Assembly: GCF_004349315.1 (NCBI RefSeq)
Contig: NZ_SMLH01000002.1
Location: 248,001-312,000 of the forward strand
Direction: 5' to 3'
DNA: 64,000 bases
From: Flavobacterium ranwuense
GTDB taxonomy: Bacteria; Bacteroidota; Bacteroidia; Flavobacteriales; Flavobacteriaceae
The notes beneath the pieces were generated by a model, which saw only the letters and a program-made list of their open reading frames with translations, made no database searches and was not told the origin of the DNA. This document shows positions 15,941-24,847 of the stretch, in pieces (positions within the stretch are counted from its first letter, which is position 1; each line of letters begins with the position of its first letter). The translations under genes were made by a program, and so were the position numbers.

Positions 15941-17374
15941 TTAATTTTGTGATGGTAATATTTTTTTAATTACTTTTTGGAATGGAGCTAAAATAACATC
16001 CATATTTATTAATCCTATGTCGTTTGTGGCTCTGTACGTTAATAGAATTGCTAATGGAGTCAGGATAAAAGAGGATAACCAAGCTCCCATAAAAGGAGTC
16101 ATTCCGTTTTCCTGTGCAATTCTTTTTCCAAAAGTATTTATAAAGTGAAATGTTATAAAGATTAAAATAGCAAAAACAATTGGAAGGCCCAAACCGCCTT
16201 TTCTGATAATTGCTCCCAATGGTGCTCCAATGAAAAACATTAGAAAACAAGCAAATACAATTACAAATTTATCGTAAAATGCCAATAAATGTTTATTGAT
16301 ATTCTTTTGTTTATTGTCTAATTCGGTTTTAGTAGTATCGATGGAGTAGGTGGTACTGGTAAGATTACTAACTGCTATTTTTAAAATATCCGATTTTTGT
16401 TCTACAGTATATAATGACAAAATATCTTTAGGAAGAGGTTTTCTTTTTGTTGCTTTCTCCAGTTTTTTATTTAAAGGAATGCCAACTCTCATATTGCTGT
16501 TTTCAGAAAATGAAATAATGTCATTTTTCATGTTCTTTTTTAATGAATCCAAAGTGTAATTTAACTCATTAACGGTTAGCATTGTGTTCGTATTAGCAAC
16601 ACTTTCATCGGTAACATCGGTCTTATTTAATTCAGATAAATCGATATTAATGATGTGTTTTTTAAAGGAACTTTTAGCAAAAGGCATTTTACTGCGATCT
16701 TCATATTTTTTTGGAACAATATCCTCGTAGTAATAGCCATCGTTTAGAACTAATTGTAAAATACTGGATTGTTCACTGCTGATTAACTCACCGTCTTTTG
16801 CTTTAATTACCGTTTTACTTCCGTCACCAATGTTCGATTTTTTATGAATTGTCACACCGGTAAGAATATTACCTTGTTCACCGGATTTTTTATTCACCTT
16901 AATGTTGTAAAACCCCACATCGTTAAACTGACCTTCGGCTATTGCCAATGCCGGTTTTACCTGTGCAATGTTTTTTCTGAAATTGATGAATTTGTATTCA
17001 GCATACGGGATTACATTATTCGAAAAGAAAAAGGCAACAATACTTAATAAAACGATAAATACAGTCAAACTTCTCATTGCTCTTTGCAACGAAATCCCGG
17101 AAGATTTCATAGCTGCAAATTCATAATTTTCAGCCAAGTTACCAAAGGTCATTATGGAGGCCAATAGTATAGAAAGAGGCAATACCAATGGAACTATTCT
17201 TGGCATAGAAAATGCCAGGAATTTAATAATCATTAGTAAGTCTAAGTCTTTACCGGCCAATTCAGATATGAATAACCAGACTGTTTGAAGTATAAAAATA
17301 AAAAATAGGATTACAAATACCGTAGTAAATGTAGTCAAGAATGTTTTTAATAAGTATTTGTCAAGAATTTTCAC
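15941..17374 (-). CDS. LptF/LptG-family lipopolysaccharide export permease (YjgP/YjgQ)
   Basis: 477 residues. Three N-terminal helices (MKILDKYLLKTFLTTF start, typical of the family), a periplasmic beta-jellyroll region with GQFNDVGFYNIKV, and three C-terminal helices including FIGAPLGAIIRKGGLGLPI, a hallmark of YjgP/YjgQ proteins. These form the inner-membrane part of the Lpt ABC transporter that extracts LPS. The protein is longer than the Escherichia coli version because of an insertion before the last helices (about 250-330), common in Bacteroidota. It cannot be assigned to LptF or LptG from sequence alone. It lies 8 bases after the LolA-like gene, fitting an envelope-biogenesis operon. 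Confidence 0.88.
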   Translation of the reverse strand: MKILDKYLLKTFLTTFTTVFVILFFIFILQTVWLFISELAGKDLDLLMIIKFLAFSMPRIVPLVLPLSILLASIMTFGNLAENYEFAAMKSSGISLQRAMRSLTVFIVLLSIVAFFFSNNVIPYAEYKFINFRKNIAQVKPALAIAEGQFNDVGFYNIKVNKKSGEQGNILTGVTIHKKSNIGDGSKTVIKAKDGELISSEQSSILQLVLNDGYYYEDIVPKKYEDRSKMPFAKSSFKKHIINIDLSELNKTDVTDESVANTNTMLTVNELNYTLDSLKKNMKNDIISFSENSNMRVGIPLNKKLEKATKRKPLPKDILSLYTVEQKSDILKIAVSNLTSTTYSIDTTKTELDNKQKNINKHLLAFYDKFVIVFACFLMFFIGAPLGAIIRKGGLGLPIVFAILIFITFHFINTFGKRIAQENGMTPFMGAWLSSFILTPLAILLTYRATNDIGLINMDVILAPFQKVIKKILPSQN

Positions 17375-17382
17375 CTAATAGA

Positions 17383-18027
17383 TTAATCTAATTTGTTGAT
17401 GTAGTAATTTGGATATTTACTTTCCGCAAATGTAAATTGATTTTTTGACAAAGGTTGGTTGGTTTTGAAAGAATTAACCGTTAAAGTAGTTTTTGTACCT
17501 TTTTTACCTATTTCGATTAAGTTATAGATGTGTTTTGTTTGGATATCAATTCCCAGTAATACTTCTTTTCTTTGATCTTTTGAACTGGTGGGAACCAATT
17601 TTATATACTGAATTTTTCGACCTTTTACGTTTTGTAAAATATCCATATTGTATTTATAACCCGTATTGAAAAAAGTTAGCATTTTTGAAGGTGTAATGGC
17701 ATTATCGTCTTTCTCGTTGACTTTAGAAATAGTAATTTCCTCATCTTCCGGAACAATAGTGTATGTTTTTTTACCATCAAAAATTTTAGTCACTCCCATG
17801 AAATTCAAAACATATTGATTTCCTTTCATGGTTACATTGCCTTTACTGTCTTGATTGATGTTTTCTTTAGCATTAGTCAAAGAATACTTGAAATCGATTA
17901 TGATTGTATTATAGCTTTGAACTTTAGCGGTAACTTGATCTAAAAGTTCTTTTGCTTTTTTGTCTTGTGCTTGTATTGAGAAACTAAAAAATAATAATGC
18001 TGCAATTAAAAGAAATTTTTTCCCCAT
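17383..18027 (-). CDS. LolA-like outer membrane lipoprotein carrier
   Basis: 214 residues from ATG 18027, chosen because it places a standard signal peptide (MGKKFLLIAALLFFSFSIQA) at the very start. Alternative starts at 18072, four bases after the ftsK stop, and 18111 would only lengthen the n-region. The mature part begins KAKELLDQVTAKVQSYNTII and continues with GKKTYTIVPEDEEITIS and YNLIEIGKKGTKTTLTVNSF, the unclosed beta-barrel pattern of LolA/LolB-type carriers. It would ferry lipoproteins across the periplasm. It lies between ftsK and the Lpt permease. Confidence 0.85.
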   Translation of the reverse strand: MGKKFLLIAALLFFSFSIQAQDKKAKELLDQVTAKVQSYNTIIIDFKYSLTNAKENINQDSKGNVTMKGNQYVLNFMGVTKIFDGKKTYTIVPEDEEITISKVNEKDDNAITPSKMLTFFNTGYKYNMDILQNVKGRKIQYIKLVPTSSKDQRKEVLLGIDIQTKHIYNLIEIGKKGTKTTLTVNSFKTNQPLSKNQFTFAESKYPNYYINKLD

Positions 18028-18076
18028 AGTTTCGGTATTGTTTTTTTTAGATTCTTGAATTTTTGATTTCATGGTA

Positions 18077-20524
18077 TTAATTGTTTTGTTCATTGTTGAA
18101 AAATTGATCAAGAGAACTCATATCCAGAATGTTTACACTGCGTGCTTTACTTCCTTCAAACGGGCCTACAATTCCTGCAGCTTCAAGTTGATCAATCAAT
18201 CGACCTGCTCTGTTGTAGCCTAATTTTAGTTTTCTTTGTAACAATGAAGCCGAACCTTGTTGTGCATTTACAATGATTTCGGCGGCTTCTCTAAACAAAG
18301 TATCTCTATCGGAGATATCCATATCAAGATTAATGCCACTTTCCTCCCCAATAAATTCAGGAAGTAAATAAGCCGTTGCATACGCTTTTTGAGAACCTAT
18401 AAAATCAGTAATTTTCTCCACTTCGGGAGTATCTATAAAGGCACATTGTACCCGTACCACATCATTTCCGTTTGTATAAAGCATATCACCACGTCCTATT
18501 AATTGATCCGCACCCTGAGTATCCAGAATAGTTCTTGAATCAATTTTTGAGGTAACTCTAAAAGCTATTCTCGCAGGGAAATTGGCTTTTATCAAACCTG
18601 TAATTACATTCACGGATGGTCTTTGAGTAGCTATAATTAAGTGAATTCCAATGGCTCGCGCCAGTTGGGCTAAACGGGCTATAGGAACTTCAACTTCTTT
18701 TCCAGCGGTCATAATCAAATCGGCAAACTCATCAACAACAAGAACAATATAAGGTAAAAATCGGTGTCCGTTTTCTGGATTCAATTTTCGAGCCTTAAAT
18801 TTATCGTTGTATTCTTTTATATTTCGAACCATCGCATCTTTTAATAAAGAATAACGGTTGTCCATTTCCACACAAAGGGAATTTAACGTATTGACCACTT
18901 TAGCATTATCCGTAATAATAGCGTCATCCATATCTGGAAGCTTGGCTAAATAATGTCTTTCAATTTTATTGAACAGTGTAAGCTCTACTTTTTTAGGATC
19001 GACCAATACAAACTTAACTTCGGCTGGATGTTTTTTGTACAAAAGAGAAGTCAGAACGGCATTCAATCCAACAGACTTTCCTTGTCCGGTAGCACCCGCC
19101 ATCAATAAGTGAGGCATTTTGGCTAAATCAACCACAAAAGTTTCATTAGAAATTGTTTTTCCAAGAGCGATTGGTAATTCCATTTCGGCTTCCTGAAATT
19201 TGGCTGAGCCAATAACACTTTTCATAGAAACCATCGTTGGATTCTTATTAGGAACCTCGATTCCGATCGTCCCTTTTCCAGGAATAGGGGCAATGATACG
19301 AATTCCTAAAGCCGAAAGTGACAATGCGATATCGTCTTCTAAACTTTTGATTTTTGAAATACGAATTCCCGCTTCCGGTACAATTTCATATAAAGTAACC
19401 GATGGTCCAACGGTAGCTTTTATTTGTGCAATTTCAATTTTATAATTGCGAAGCGTATCTACAATTCTGTTTTTATTCTCTTCTAATTCTTCCTGATTGA
19501 TGGTAATTCCTCCAGTCGAATATTCTTTTAATAAATCAATCGTAGGGAATTTATAATTGGATAAATCCAAAGTTGGGTCAAATAATCCAAAATCAGCGAC
19601 CAATCGAGACGCTAAATTTTCTTCAATAATATCTTCTTCCGGAGCTGTTTCTATTACAAAAGAATCGTCAGCATTCGAAATAACTTCGGGAGTTGCAACA
19701 GGTGTAACTTCCATGGCAAGCGGTTTTACAACCGGATTTCTATTGATATCAGATGAATTACTTATGGTTGGTTTCAACGCTTCTTTGTTAATTTCAAATT
19801 GTGAACCATTCGTTTTTAAATGAATATCATCTAGATTTTCCTCAACAACGGCAAATTCTTCCAGATTATAACCACTTGTTCCATTATTTAGCGGATTGGT
19901 GATTGTAACCGCTTTCATTTCTTTTTTGGTAGTATCAAAAAAGGACTGAATACTTTCCGGCGAAAGTTTGATTTTGAAAATTATATAGATGATAAGTCCG
20001 AATAACAAAATCAATAATGTTCCTGTTTTTCCAATGTAATCCTGCAGGAATAAATTCAATTCATATCCAATAGTTCCTCCTAATTCTGGGGCTGAAGTGG
20101 CAAAAAATCCAAACAAAACGGATAAGATAATAATCACGAATAAATCCCAAAACCAAATGCTTTTTAGTTTTACTAAAGAAATACCAAGAATCATGTATAT
20201 TCCGGTTAGGAAAAATAAACGCACGAATATAAATGCAGCAATTCCAAAACCTTTATAAACCAGTAAATCAGCTAAAAATGCGCCAAATTTCCCCAACCAA
20301 TTCTGAACTATTTCAGCCCTGTCAGTTAATTCTCTAACAGCGCTTTGATCTTGTTGTCCGTAAATAAAAAAGGAAATAAACGCAAATAATAAGGCTATTG
20401 AAAACAATACCAAAAGAGATCCAAAAACAATTTTGTGTTGTTTGGTGATTTTTAATGGATTATTCTCCTCAGCTCTAGCGCCGTTTTTTTTATCTAAAGG
20501 TGCTGTTTTTTTTATTTTTGCCAT
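18077..20524 (-). CDS. ftsK: DNA translocase FtsK/SpoIIIE
   Basis: 815 residues. Four N-terminal helices (about 30-190), a linker of about 150 residues, then the motor: alpha domain, Walker A GATGQGKS near residue 475, Walker B VLVVDEFADLIM, and IIATQRPSVNVITGLIKANFP. The C-terminal gamma winged helix (LFREAAEIIVNAQQGSASLL, NRAGRLIDQLEAAGIVGP) reads KOPS-like orienting sequences. The protein pumps DNA at the septum and helps chromosome dimer resolution. The gene heads the downstream LolA/Lpt/ribB run and ends 4 bases from the alternative LolA start. Confidence 0.95.
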   Translation of the reverse strand: MAKIKKTAPLDKKNGARAEENNPLKITKQHKIVFGSLLVLFSIALLFAFISFFIYGQQDQSAVRELTDRAEIVQNWLGKFGAFLADLLVYKGFGIAAFIFVRLFFLTGIYMILGISLVKLKSIWFWDLFVIIILSVLFGFFATSAPELGGTIGYELNLFLQDYIGKTGTLLILLFGLIIYIIFKIKLSPESIQSFFDTTKKEMKAVTITNPLNNGTSGYNLEEFAVVEENLDDIHLKTNGSQFEINKEALKPTISNSSDINRNPVVKPLAMEVTPVATPEVISNADDSFVIETAPEEDIIEENLASRLVADFGLFDPTLDLSNYKFPTIDLLKEYSTGGITINQEELEENKNRIVDTLRNYKIEIAQIKATVGPSVTLYEIVPEAGIRISKIKSLEDDIALSLSALGIRIIAPIPGKGTIGIEVPNKNPTMVSMKSVIGSAKFQEAEMELPIALGKTISNETFVVDLAKMPHLLMAGATGQGKSVGLNAVLTSLLYKKHPAEVKFVLVDPKKVELTLFNKIERHYLAKLPDMDDAIITDNAKVVNTLNSLCVEMDNRYSLLKDAMVRNIKEYNDKFKARKLNPENGHRFLPYIVLVVDEFADLIMTAGKEVEVPIARLAQLARAIGIHLIIATQRPSVNVITGLIKANFPARIAFRVTSKIDSRTILDTQGADQLIGRGDMLYTNGNDVVRVQCAFIDTPEVEKITDFIGSQKAYATAYLLPEFIGEESGINLDMDISDRDTLFREAAEIIVNAQQGSASLLQRKLKLGYNRAGRLIDQLEAAGIVGPFEGSKARSVNILDMSSLDQFFNNEQNN

Positions 20525-20542
20525 TCTTGATTATACTATTAT

Positions 20543-20917
20543 CTAAAGTAATATTGGGATATATATGATTAAACCGATTGCTATTGCTGTTAAAGCAGCA
20601 AAAAATACTGCTCCTGCAGCAATATCTTTGATGAATCCAATTCTTTCATGATAATTAGGATGAATAAAATCAGCTATTTTTTCAATTGCTGTATTTAAAC
20701 CTTCGACACTCATGATTAAACCAATGGCTAAAGTTTGAAAAAGCCATTCGGTTTTAGAAATGCCAAAATAAAACCCGGCAATAGTCATCAATATTCCTAT
20801 CGAAAATTGTACTATAATGCTGTGTTCTGTTGTAATTAACTTTACGGCACCCTTAAATGCATAAGTGACGCTTTTTAATCTTCCGGTAAAAAAAGTATTA
20901 TCTTTTTGAAATTCCAT
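20543..20917 (-). CDS. Diacylglycerol kinase family protein (DgkA-like)
   Basis: 124 residues, three helices. The DgkA signature is visible: an N-terminal amphipathic segment, LITTEHSIIVQFSIG, and the catalytic EGLNTAIEKIADF near residue 80, then HPNYHERIGFIKDIAAGAV with further active-site residues. In Gram-negative bacteria this integral enzyme recycles diacylglycerol made during periplasmic glycan synthesis; in Gram-positive bacteria the related enzyme uses undecaprenol, so the substrate is not certain. It lies between tpx and ftsK on the same strand, separated by short gaps. Confidence 0.88.
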   Translation of the reverse strand: MEFQKDNTFFTGRLKSVTYAFKGAVKLITTEHSIIVQFSIGILMTIAGFYFGISKTEWLFQTLAIGLIMSVEGLNTAIEKIADFIHPNYHERIGFIKDIAAGAVFFAALTAIAIGLIIYIPILL

Positions 20918-20926
20918 TCGAGGCTG

Positions 20927-21424
20927 TTAAAGTACTGCTAATGCAGCTTCGTAGTTTGGTTCATCTACAATTTCACCTACTTGCTCCGTATGAGTAATTG
21001 TTCCGTTTTCATCAACAACAATAATAACTCTTGAATGTAATCCAGCCAAAGGTCCGTCAGTAATTTCTAATCCATTTGTTTTACCAAAACTTCCTTCTGA
21101 GAAATCAGATAAATTAACTACATTTTCAAGCCCTTCTGCACCACAAAAACGTTTTTGAGCAAATGGTAAATCTCTTGAAATACATAAAACAGTAGTGTTC
21201 TCTAAAGTACTGGCATTTTCGTTAAATTTTCGAACTGACGTTGCACAAGTTCCTGTGTCAATACTTGGAAAAATATTCAACACTAATTTTTTCCCAGCAA
21301 AGTCGCTTAATGTAGCAATGGAAAGATCGCTTTTAACTAATTTAAAATCAGCGATTTTTGCACCTATTTTTGGTAATTCCCCTGAAGTGTTTATTGGATT
21401 TCCTCCTAATGTTATTGAAGCCAT
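20927..21424 (-). CDS. tpx: Thiol peroxidase Tpx
   Basis: 165 residues, the length of the atypical 2-Cys peroxiredoxin Tpx. The start [18 protein letters not shown] is characteristic. Peroxidatic Cys lies in [15 protein letters not shown] and the resolving Cys in [11 protein letters not shown], the pair that forms an intramolecular disulfide. It reduces hydrogen and alkyl peroxides with thioredoxin as donor. A thioredoxin gene lies two genes upstream on the same strand, which suits this role. Confidence 0.94.
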   Translation of the reverse strand: MASITLGGNPINTSGELPKIGAKIADFKLVKSDLSIATLSDFAGKKLVLNIFPSIDTGTCATSVRKFNENASTLENTTVLCISRDLPFAQKRFCGAEGLENVVNLSDFSEGSFGKTNGLEITDGPLAGLHSRVIIVVDENGTITHTEQVGEIVDEPNYEAALAVL

Positions 21425-21559
21425 AGTGTATGTTTTTTAATGAGGTTCAAAAGTATGAAAATTATTTAAGAATTTGTCCTCAAATGTCGCGATAAGTTTA
21501 CCATTTTGGCTTAAATTATCAACCATAAGATTCCAAAGTGTTTTTGGTTTATTGAATAA

Positions 21560-21588
21560 AAAACGCACCCGTTGCGGAGTGCGTTTTA
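21560..21588 (-). terminator. Terminator after the DUF6952 gene
   Basis: AAAACGCAC and GTGCGTTTT form a 9-base stem around CCGTTGCGGA-like loop bases, with A and T runs on both sides. It lies between the DUF6952 stop and tpx and could stop transcription from either side, splitting tpx from the thioredoxin unit. Confidence 0.8.
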
Positions 21589-21611
21589 GAAATATTGAAT
21601 TAAAAATCTTT

Positions 21612-21869
21612 TTATTTATCGATAGAACCCAAAACACGTTTCATGAAAGTGTTTAAAGCTTCTTTTTTATCGGTTCCGGTTTTTACCAGCTTATTAACTT
21701 CTAAAGCTCCGTACATATTAGAAATTAATTCCCCAATAACATCTAATTCTTCATCTTTCAAGGATGAAATTTCAGTCATTGCTTCCAGAACTTCGATTGT
21801 CTCTATGATGTAATCTTCATCATTTTCTTCTATAAACTGCGTTAAATGCTTAATTACGGGTAATTTCAT
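21612..21869 (-). CDS. DUF6952-family small protein
   Basis: 85 residues from ATG 21869, the start giving the family's MKLPVIKHLTQFIEENDED; an in-frame ATG nine codons upstream lies in the repeat region and is unlikely. The product is acidic, all-helical and has no signal or cysteines. It is recognised as the flavobacterial family placed between thioredoxin and Tpx. The function is unknown. Its constant place in an antioxidant group hints at redox control or iron-sulfur homeostasis, but only by position. Confidence 0.75.
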   Translation of the reverse strand: MKLPVIKHLTQFIEENDEDYIIETIEVLEAMTEISSLKDEELDVIGELISNMYGALEVNKLVKTGTDKKEALNTFMKRVLGSIDK

Positions 21870-21879
21870 ATTTAGACTT

Positions 21880-21984
21880 CTTAGATTTTTAGACATTTTA
21901 GATTTTTAGACTTCTTAAATTTTTTAAAATTTTAGATAAAGAGATTCGAGGAATCTATCAAACTAAGAAGTCTAAAAATCTAAG
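21880..21984. repeat. Intergenic inverted repeat with 20-base arms
   Basis: Arms TTAGATTTTTAGACTTCTTA (21898-21917) and its exact reverse complement at 21964-21983, with 46 bases between. A further part-copy of the left arm lies at 21880-21894. This fills the gap between the thioredoxin and DUF6952 genes. The transcript could form a long stem. It looks like a member of a dispersed intergenic repeat family, although only one locus is visible here. Confidence 0.75.
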
Positions 21985-22001
21985 CTAGTCTAGTGATCTA
22001 A

Positions 22002-22310
22002 TTAAACTATTTCGTTTACTAATTCAATCAGCACTTCTTGTTTATTGGTTTGTGTTTCGTTTACCAGTTTGCCATTTACAAAAGTGGCAAAAGTTGGCAA
22101 ATTACTCACATTAGCTAATTTTCTTGATTCAGGAAAATTTTCAGCATCAACAAAAGCAAAGGTGATTGTTTCGTTTTCTGAAGCTAATTTTTTGAATTTT
22201 GGCTTCATAATCCGGCAATTTCCGCACCATGATGCCGAAAATTGAACGACTACTTTTTCGTCTTTTGCAATTAAATCCTGTAACGTATCTTCGGTTAATT
22301 CGATTAACAT
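22002..22310 (-). CDS. Thioredoxin-like protein with CGNC active site
   Basis: 102 residues from ATG 22310 (MLIELTEDTLQDLIAKDEKV). An upstream in-frame ATG at 22388 would add 26 unrelated residues and is rejected. Thioredoxin fold with FSASWCGNCRIMKPKFKKLA, where the usual CGPC is CGNC, and the cis-proline loop in SNLPTFATF. The changed dipeptide between the cysteines should shift its redox potential relative to thioredoxin. It lies between the 2-Cys peroxiredoxin and DUF6952 and probably serves the neighbouring peroxidases. Confidence 0.87.
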   Translation of the reverse strand: MLIELTEDTLQDLIAKDEKVVVQFSASWCGNCRIMKPKFKKLASENETITFAFVDAENFPESRKLANVSNLPTFATFVNGKLVNETQTNKQEVLIELVNEIV

Positions 22311-22431
22311 ATTTTTATTTTTTAAAGGTACAAAGTGGCAAAGGTTTAAAGTTTTAGAGTTTTGGAAAGTCAAAAAGCAAAGCAGCAAAATAACTTTGCT
22401 ACTTTGTACGTTTCAACTTCTGTAACTTTAT

Positions 22432-23070
22432 TTAGTTTAAACTCAAGTATTCTGCAGTACTTTTTCTATCAGCGCTCATTGCTTCTTTTCCAGCTTCCCA
22501 GTTGGCTGGACAAACTTCACCTTTTTCTTGAATGTGCGTGTAAGCATCAACCATACGTAAATATTCATTTACATTACGACCTAATGGCATATCGTTTACA
22601 CTTTCGTGGAAAATTTTTCCAGTTTCATCGATAAGGTACGTAGCTCTGTAAGTAACATTTGAACCTTCAATAATGATAGAATCTGTTTCTTCACTATAAC
22701 CAGTTTCTTCAATATCAAGGATTCCTAAAATGTTAGATAAGTTTCTGTTAGTATCAGCAAGAATTGGATACGTAACTCCTTCGATTCCACCATTATTTTT
22801 TGGAGTATTTAACCATGCAAAATGCACTTCATTTGTATCACAAGAAGCACCTATAACAATTGTATTTCTTTTTCCGAATTCTGGTAGAGCTGCTTGAAAA
22901 GCATGTAATTCAGTTGGGCAAACGAATGTGAAATCTTTAGGGTACCAAAACAAAAGTACTTTTTTGTTGTTTTTTGTTGCTTCTTCGAAAATATTGATTT
23001 TTAAATTATCACCCATTTCAGAAATAGCGTCTACTGCAATACTTGGAAATTTTTTACCTACTAATGACAT
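22432..23070 (-). CDS. 2-Cys peroxiredoxin (AhpC/Prx type)
   Basis: 212 residues from ATG 23070 (MSLVGKKFPSIAVDAISEMG). The peroxidatic Cys lies in FWYPKDFTFVCPTELHAF near residue 50, and the resolving Cys in EKGEVCPANWEAGKEAM near the C-terminus. The family detoxifies peroxides in the cytoplasm. A perfect Bacteroidota -7 box (TACTTTTG) lies upstream at 23104-23111. The gene stands 120 bases before the thioredoxin gene on the same strand. It differs from AhpC with AhpF partner because no reductase flavoprotein is adjacent; thioredoxin is the likely donor. Confidence 0.93.
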   Translation of the reverse strand: MSLVGKKFPSIAVDAISEMGDNLKINIFEEATKNNKKVLLFWYPKDFTFVCPTELHAFQAALPEFGKRNTIVIGASCDTNEVHFAWLNTPKNNGGIEGVTYPILADTNRNLSNILGILDIEETGYSEETDSIIIEGSNVTYRATYLIDETGKIFHESVNDMPLGRNVNEYLRMVDAYTHIQEKGEVCPANWEAGKEAMSADRKSTAEYLSLN

Positions 23071-23103
23071 TTTATTTACTTTTTTAGTTATTTTTTGATA
23101 GTG

Positions 23104-23111
23104 CAAAAGTA
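23104..23111 (-). promoter_or_regulatory. Bacteroidota -7 box before peroxiredoxin
   Basis: TACTTTTG on the minus strand fits the TAnnTTTG consensus exactly and lies 33 bases before the start codon. The -33 element is weak: ATTG lies 15 bases further upstream. Confidence 0.45.
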
Positions 23112-23211
23112 GTCTATACAATAGCTCAATTAAAATAGTATTTGATTATAAATATTTATTTATAAATAGAAAATTGCTATGATGTGGTTTTTTAAAGATT
23201 TAAGTTATTAA

Positions 23212-24822
23212 TTACAAGAAGTTAACCTCCACGGGTAGAGTTCCTTTGCATTTTGAGTTTTCTAAAAATTGCTCAGCAGCGGTTTCTTGAAATTCTGTAA
23301 AATCTTGATACATTTCTACAATTCCTAAAGCATGTTCTAGATGTGGGATAACTTGTAGGGCATACGGATTCCCAAAAACATACAACACACATTTTTTGGT
23401 CGTAAATAAGGTACCTAAAAATTGAAGTACGGATTCTTCAATATCAAAATTATTTAAAGGTTTTGCCTTTGGAACAAATAAAGAAATGACTAAAGTGTCA
23501 AATTTATTCAGTTTTTTTTCTAATTCACTTAGAACGGAATCACCTCCAGTTTCATAACTAAATTCAGGGGAAGGCAAAGCAGCAGATAGATTTTTGAAAA
23601 ATACATTATCGGTACTTTTATAGATGCTGATTTTAGCAAGATCTTCTCTGTTTTTAGCATCAAAAACGGTTACGGTATTGTGATTGTCTTTTATTTTTGT
23701 AATGCAGTTTTGAGCAATTTTTAGATTTAATTTCGAAGTAGTTTCAAAATCAAAGTCATTCCCTAAAAGGTTTGGCAACCTTAGTTTTCCATCCACAATT
23801 CCTGCTTTTTCTTTACATTTCCAGATGCGTTGAAAACTGGCTTCAATCCGTTTGGATGTTGCTTTTTTTAAGATTTCCTGGATTCCGTCGGGAACATTTT
23901 CGGCAAAGCATAAAACATCATTTCCGGCATTGAAAGCTTCCCATTCCAGTTGTCCTTTTTTATCATATAATTTAGAAACGCTGTGCATATTCAACGCATC
24001 CGAAATCACTAAACCATCATATCCCAATTGCTTTCGCAAAAGAGTTTCGATAACCGATTTTGATAATGTCGCCGAAGTATCTTTTCCTTCATTTAAAGCG
24101 GGAACGGCTAAATGACCAATCATAATCGAATCGACATTATTCTCGATTCCTTTTATAAAAGGAACTAATTCATGGGCTAATAATTCTTCCAGTGTTTCTT
24201 CTAAAACGGGTAATCCTAAGTGCGAATCGACATTGGTATTTCCGTGTCCGGGAAAATGTTTGAGGCAGCCTAAAATACCGACATCATTCATTCCTCTGAG
24301 ATATTCAAGAGCAAAATCAGCTACTTTTTCTTTGTTTTGACCAAAAGAACGATACCCAATTACAGGATTATTCGGGTTGTTATTGACGTCTGCCAACGGC
24401 GCTAAATTATAATGAATTCCAACGGATTTTAAGTCTAAACCTATTTGCTTCCCAACTTCGTAAACCAAATGTTTTTCACTATTCGGTAAAGCGCCAAGGG
24501 TAATCGCATACGGATATTGAGGTGTTTTTTCGACGCGCATGGCTAATCCCCATTCGGCATCAATACTCATTAATAAAGGAGTCGTAGCACAGTTTTGATA
24601 CCTGACGATGAGTTCTTTTAGACGTTTAAAACTATCATCATTCAGGACTATTTTTTTCTTGGTTTCATAATTGGTTGCGGCACTGGCTCGACTATGAAAA
24701 AAGGTCAATCCGCCTATATTGTACTCTTTAATTAATCGTTCGGTTGCCTGAATGTTTTCTTCGGTATCATTGATGAAAACTGCAGGAAAGAAAAATTGTC
24801 CTATTTTTTGTTCTAATGTCAT
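23212..24822 (-). CDS. Glycoside hydrolase family 3, NagZ-like beta-N-acetylglucosaminidase
   Basis: 536 residues. The GH3 TIM barrel shows MSIDAEWGLAMRV (catalytic-site loop), KHFPGHGNTNVDSHLGLP near residue 189 with the His-Asp pair characteristic of N-acetylglucosaminidases, and the nucleophile Asp in GLVISDALNMHSV. A C-terminal domain follows, about 180 residues longer than single-domain NagZ. No signal peptide, so probably cytoplasmic. NagZ removes GlcNAc from anhydro-muropeptides brought in by AmpG, and the next gene is an AmpG-like transporter, which supports this assignment. Confidence 0.88.
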   Translation of the reverse strand: MTLEQKIGQFFFPAVFINDTEENIQATERLIKEYNIGGLTFFHSRASAATNYETKKKIVLNDDSFKRLKELIVRYQNCATTPLLMSIDAEWGLAMRVEKTPQYPYAITLGALPNSEKHLVYEVGKQIGLDLKSVGIHYNLAPLADVNNNPNNPVIGYRSFGQNKEKVADFALEYLRGMNDVGILGCLKHFPGHGNTNVDSHLGLPVLEETLEELLAHELVPFIKGIENNVDSIMIGHLAVPALNEGKDTSATLSKSVIETLLRKQLGYDGLVISDALNMHSVSKLYDKKGQLEWEAFNAGNDVLCFAENVPDGIQEILKKATSKRIEASFQRIWKCKEKAGIVDGKLRLPNLLGNDFDFETTSKLNLKIAQNCITKIKDNHNTVTVFDAKNREDLAKISIYKSTDNVFFKNLSAALPSPEFSYETGGDSVLSELEKKLNKFDTLVISLFVPKAKPLNNFDIEESVLQFLGTLFTTKKCVLYVFGNPYALQVIPHLEHALGIVEMYQDFTEFQETAAEQFLENSKCKGTLPVEVNFL

Positions 24823-24847
24823 TTTGAAACAACTTTAAATGGTAAAA

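Noticed and set aside
15340..15969. Long plus-strand open frame opposite ribB
   Set aside because: Antisense shadow of a clearly conserved gene; Ser/Ile-rich without any known domain.
21437..21637. Minus-strand frame between tpx and the DUF6952 gene
   Set aside because: It spans the terminator hairpin at 21560 and has no family resemblance.
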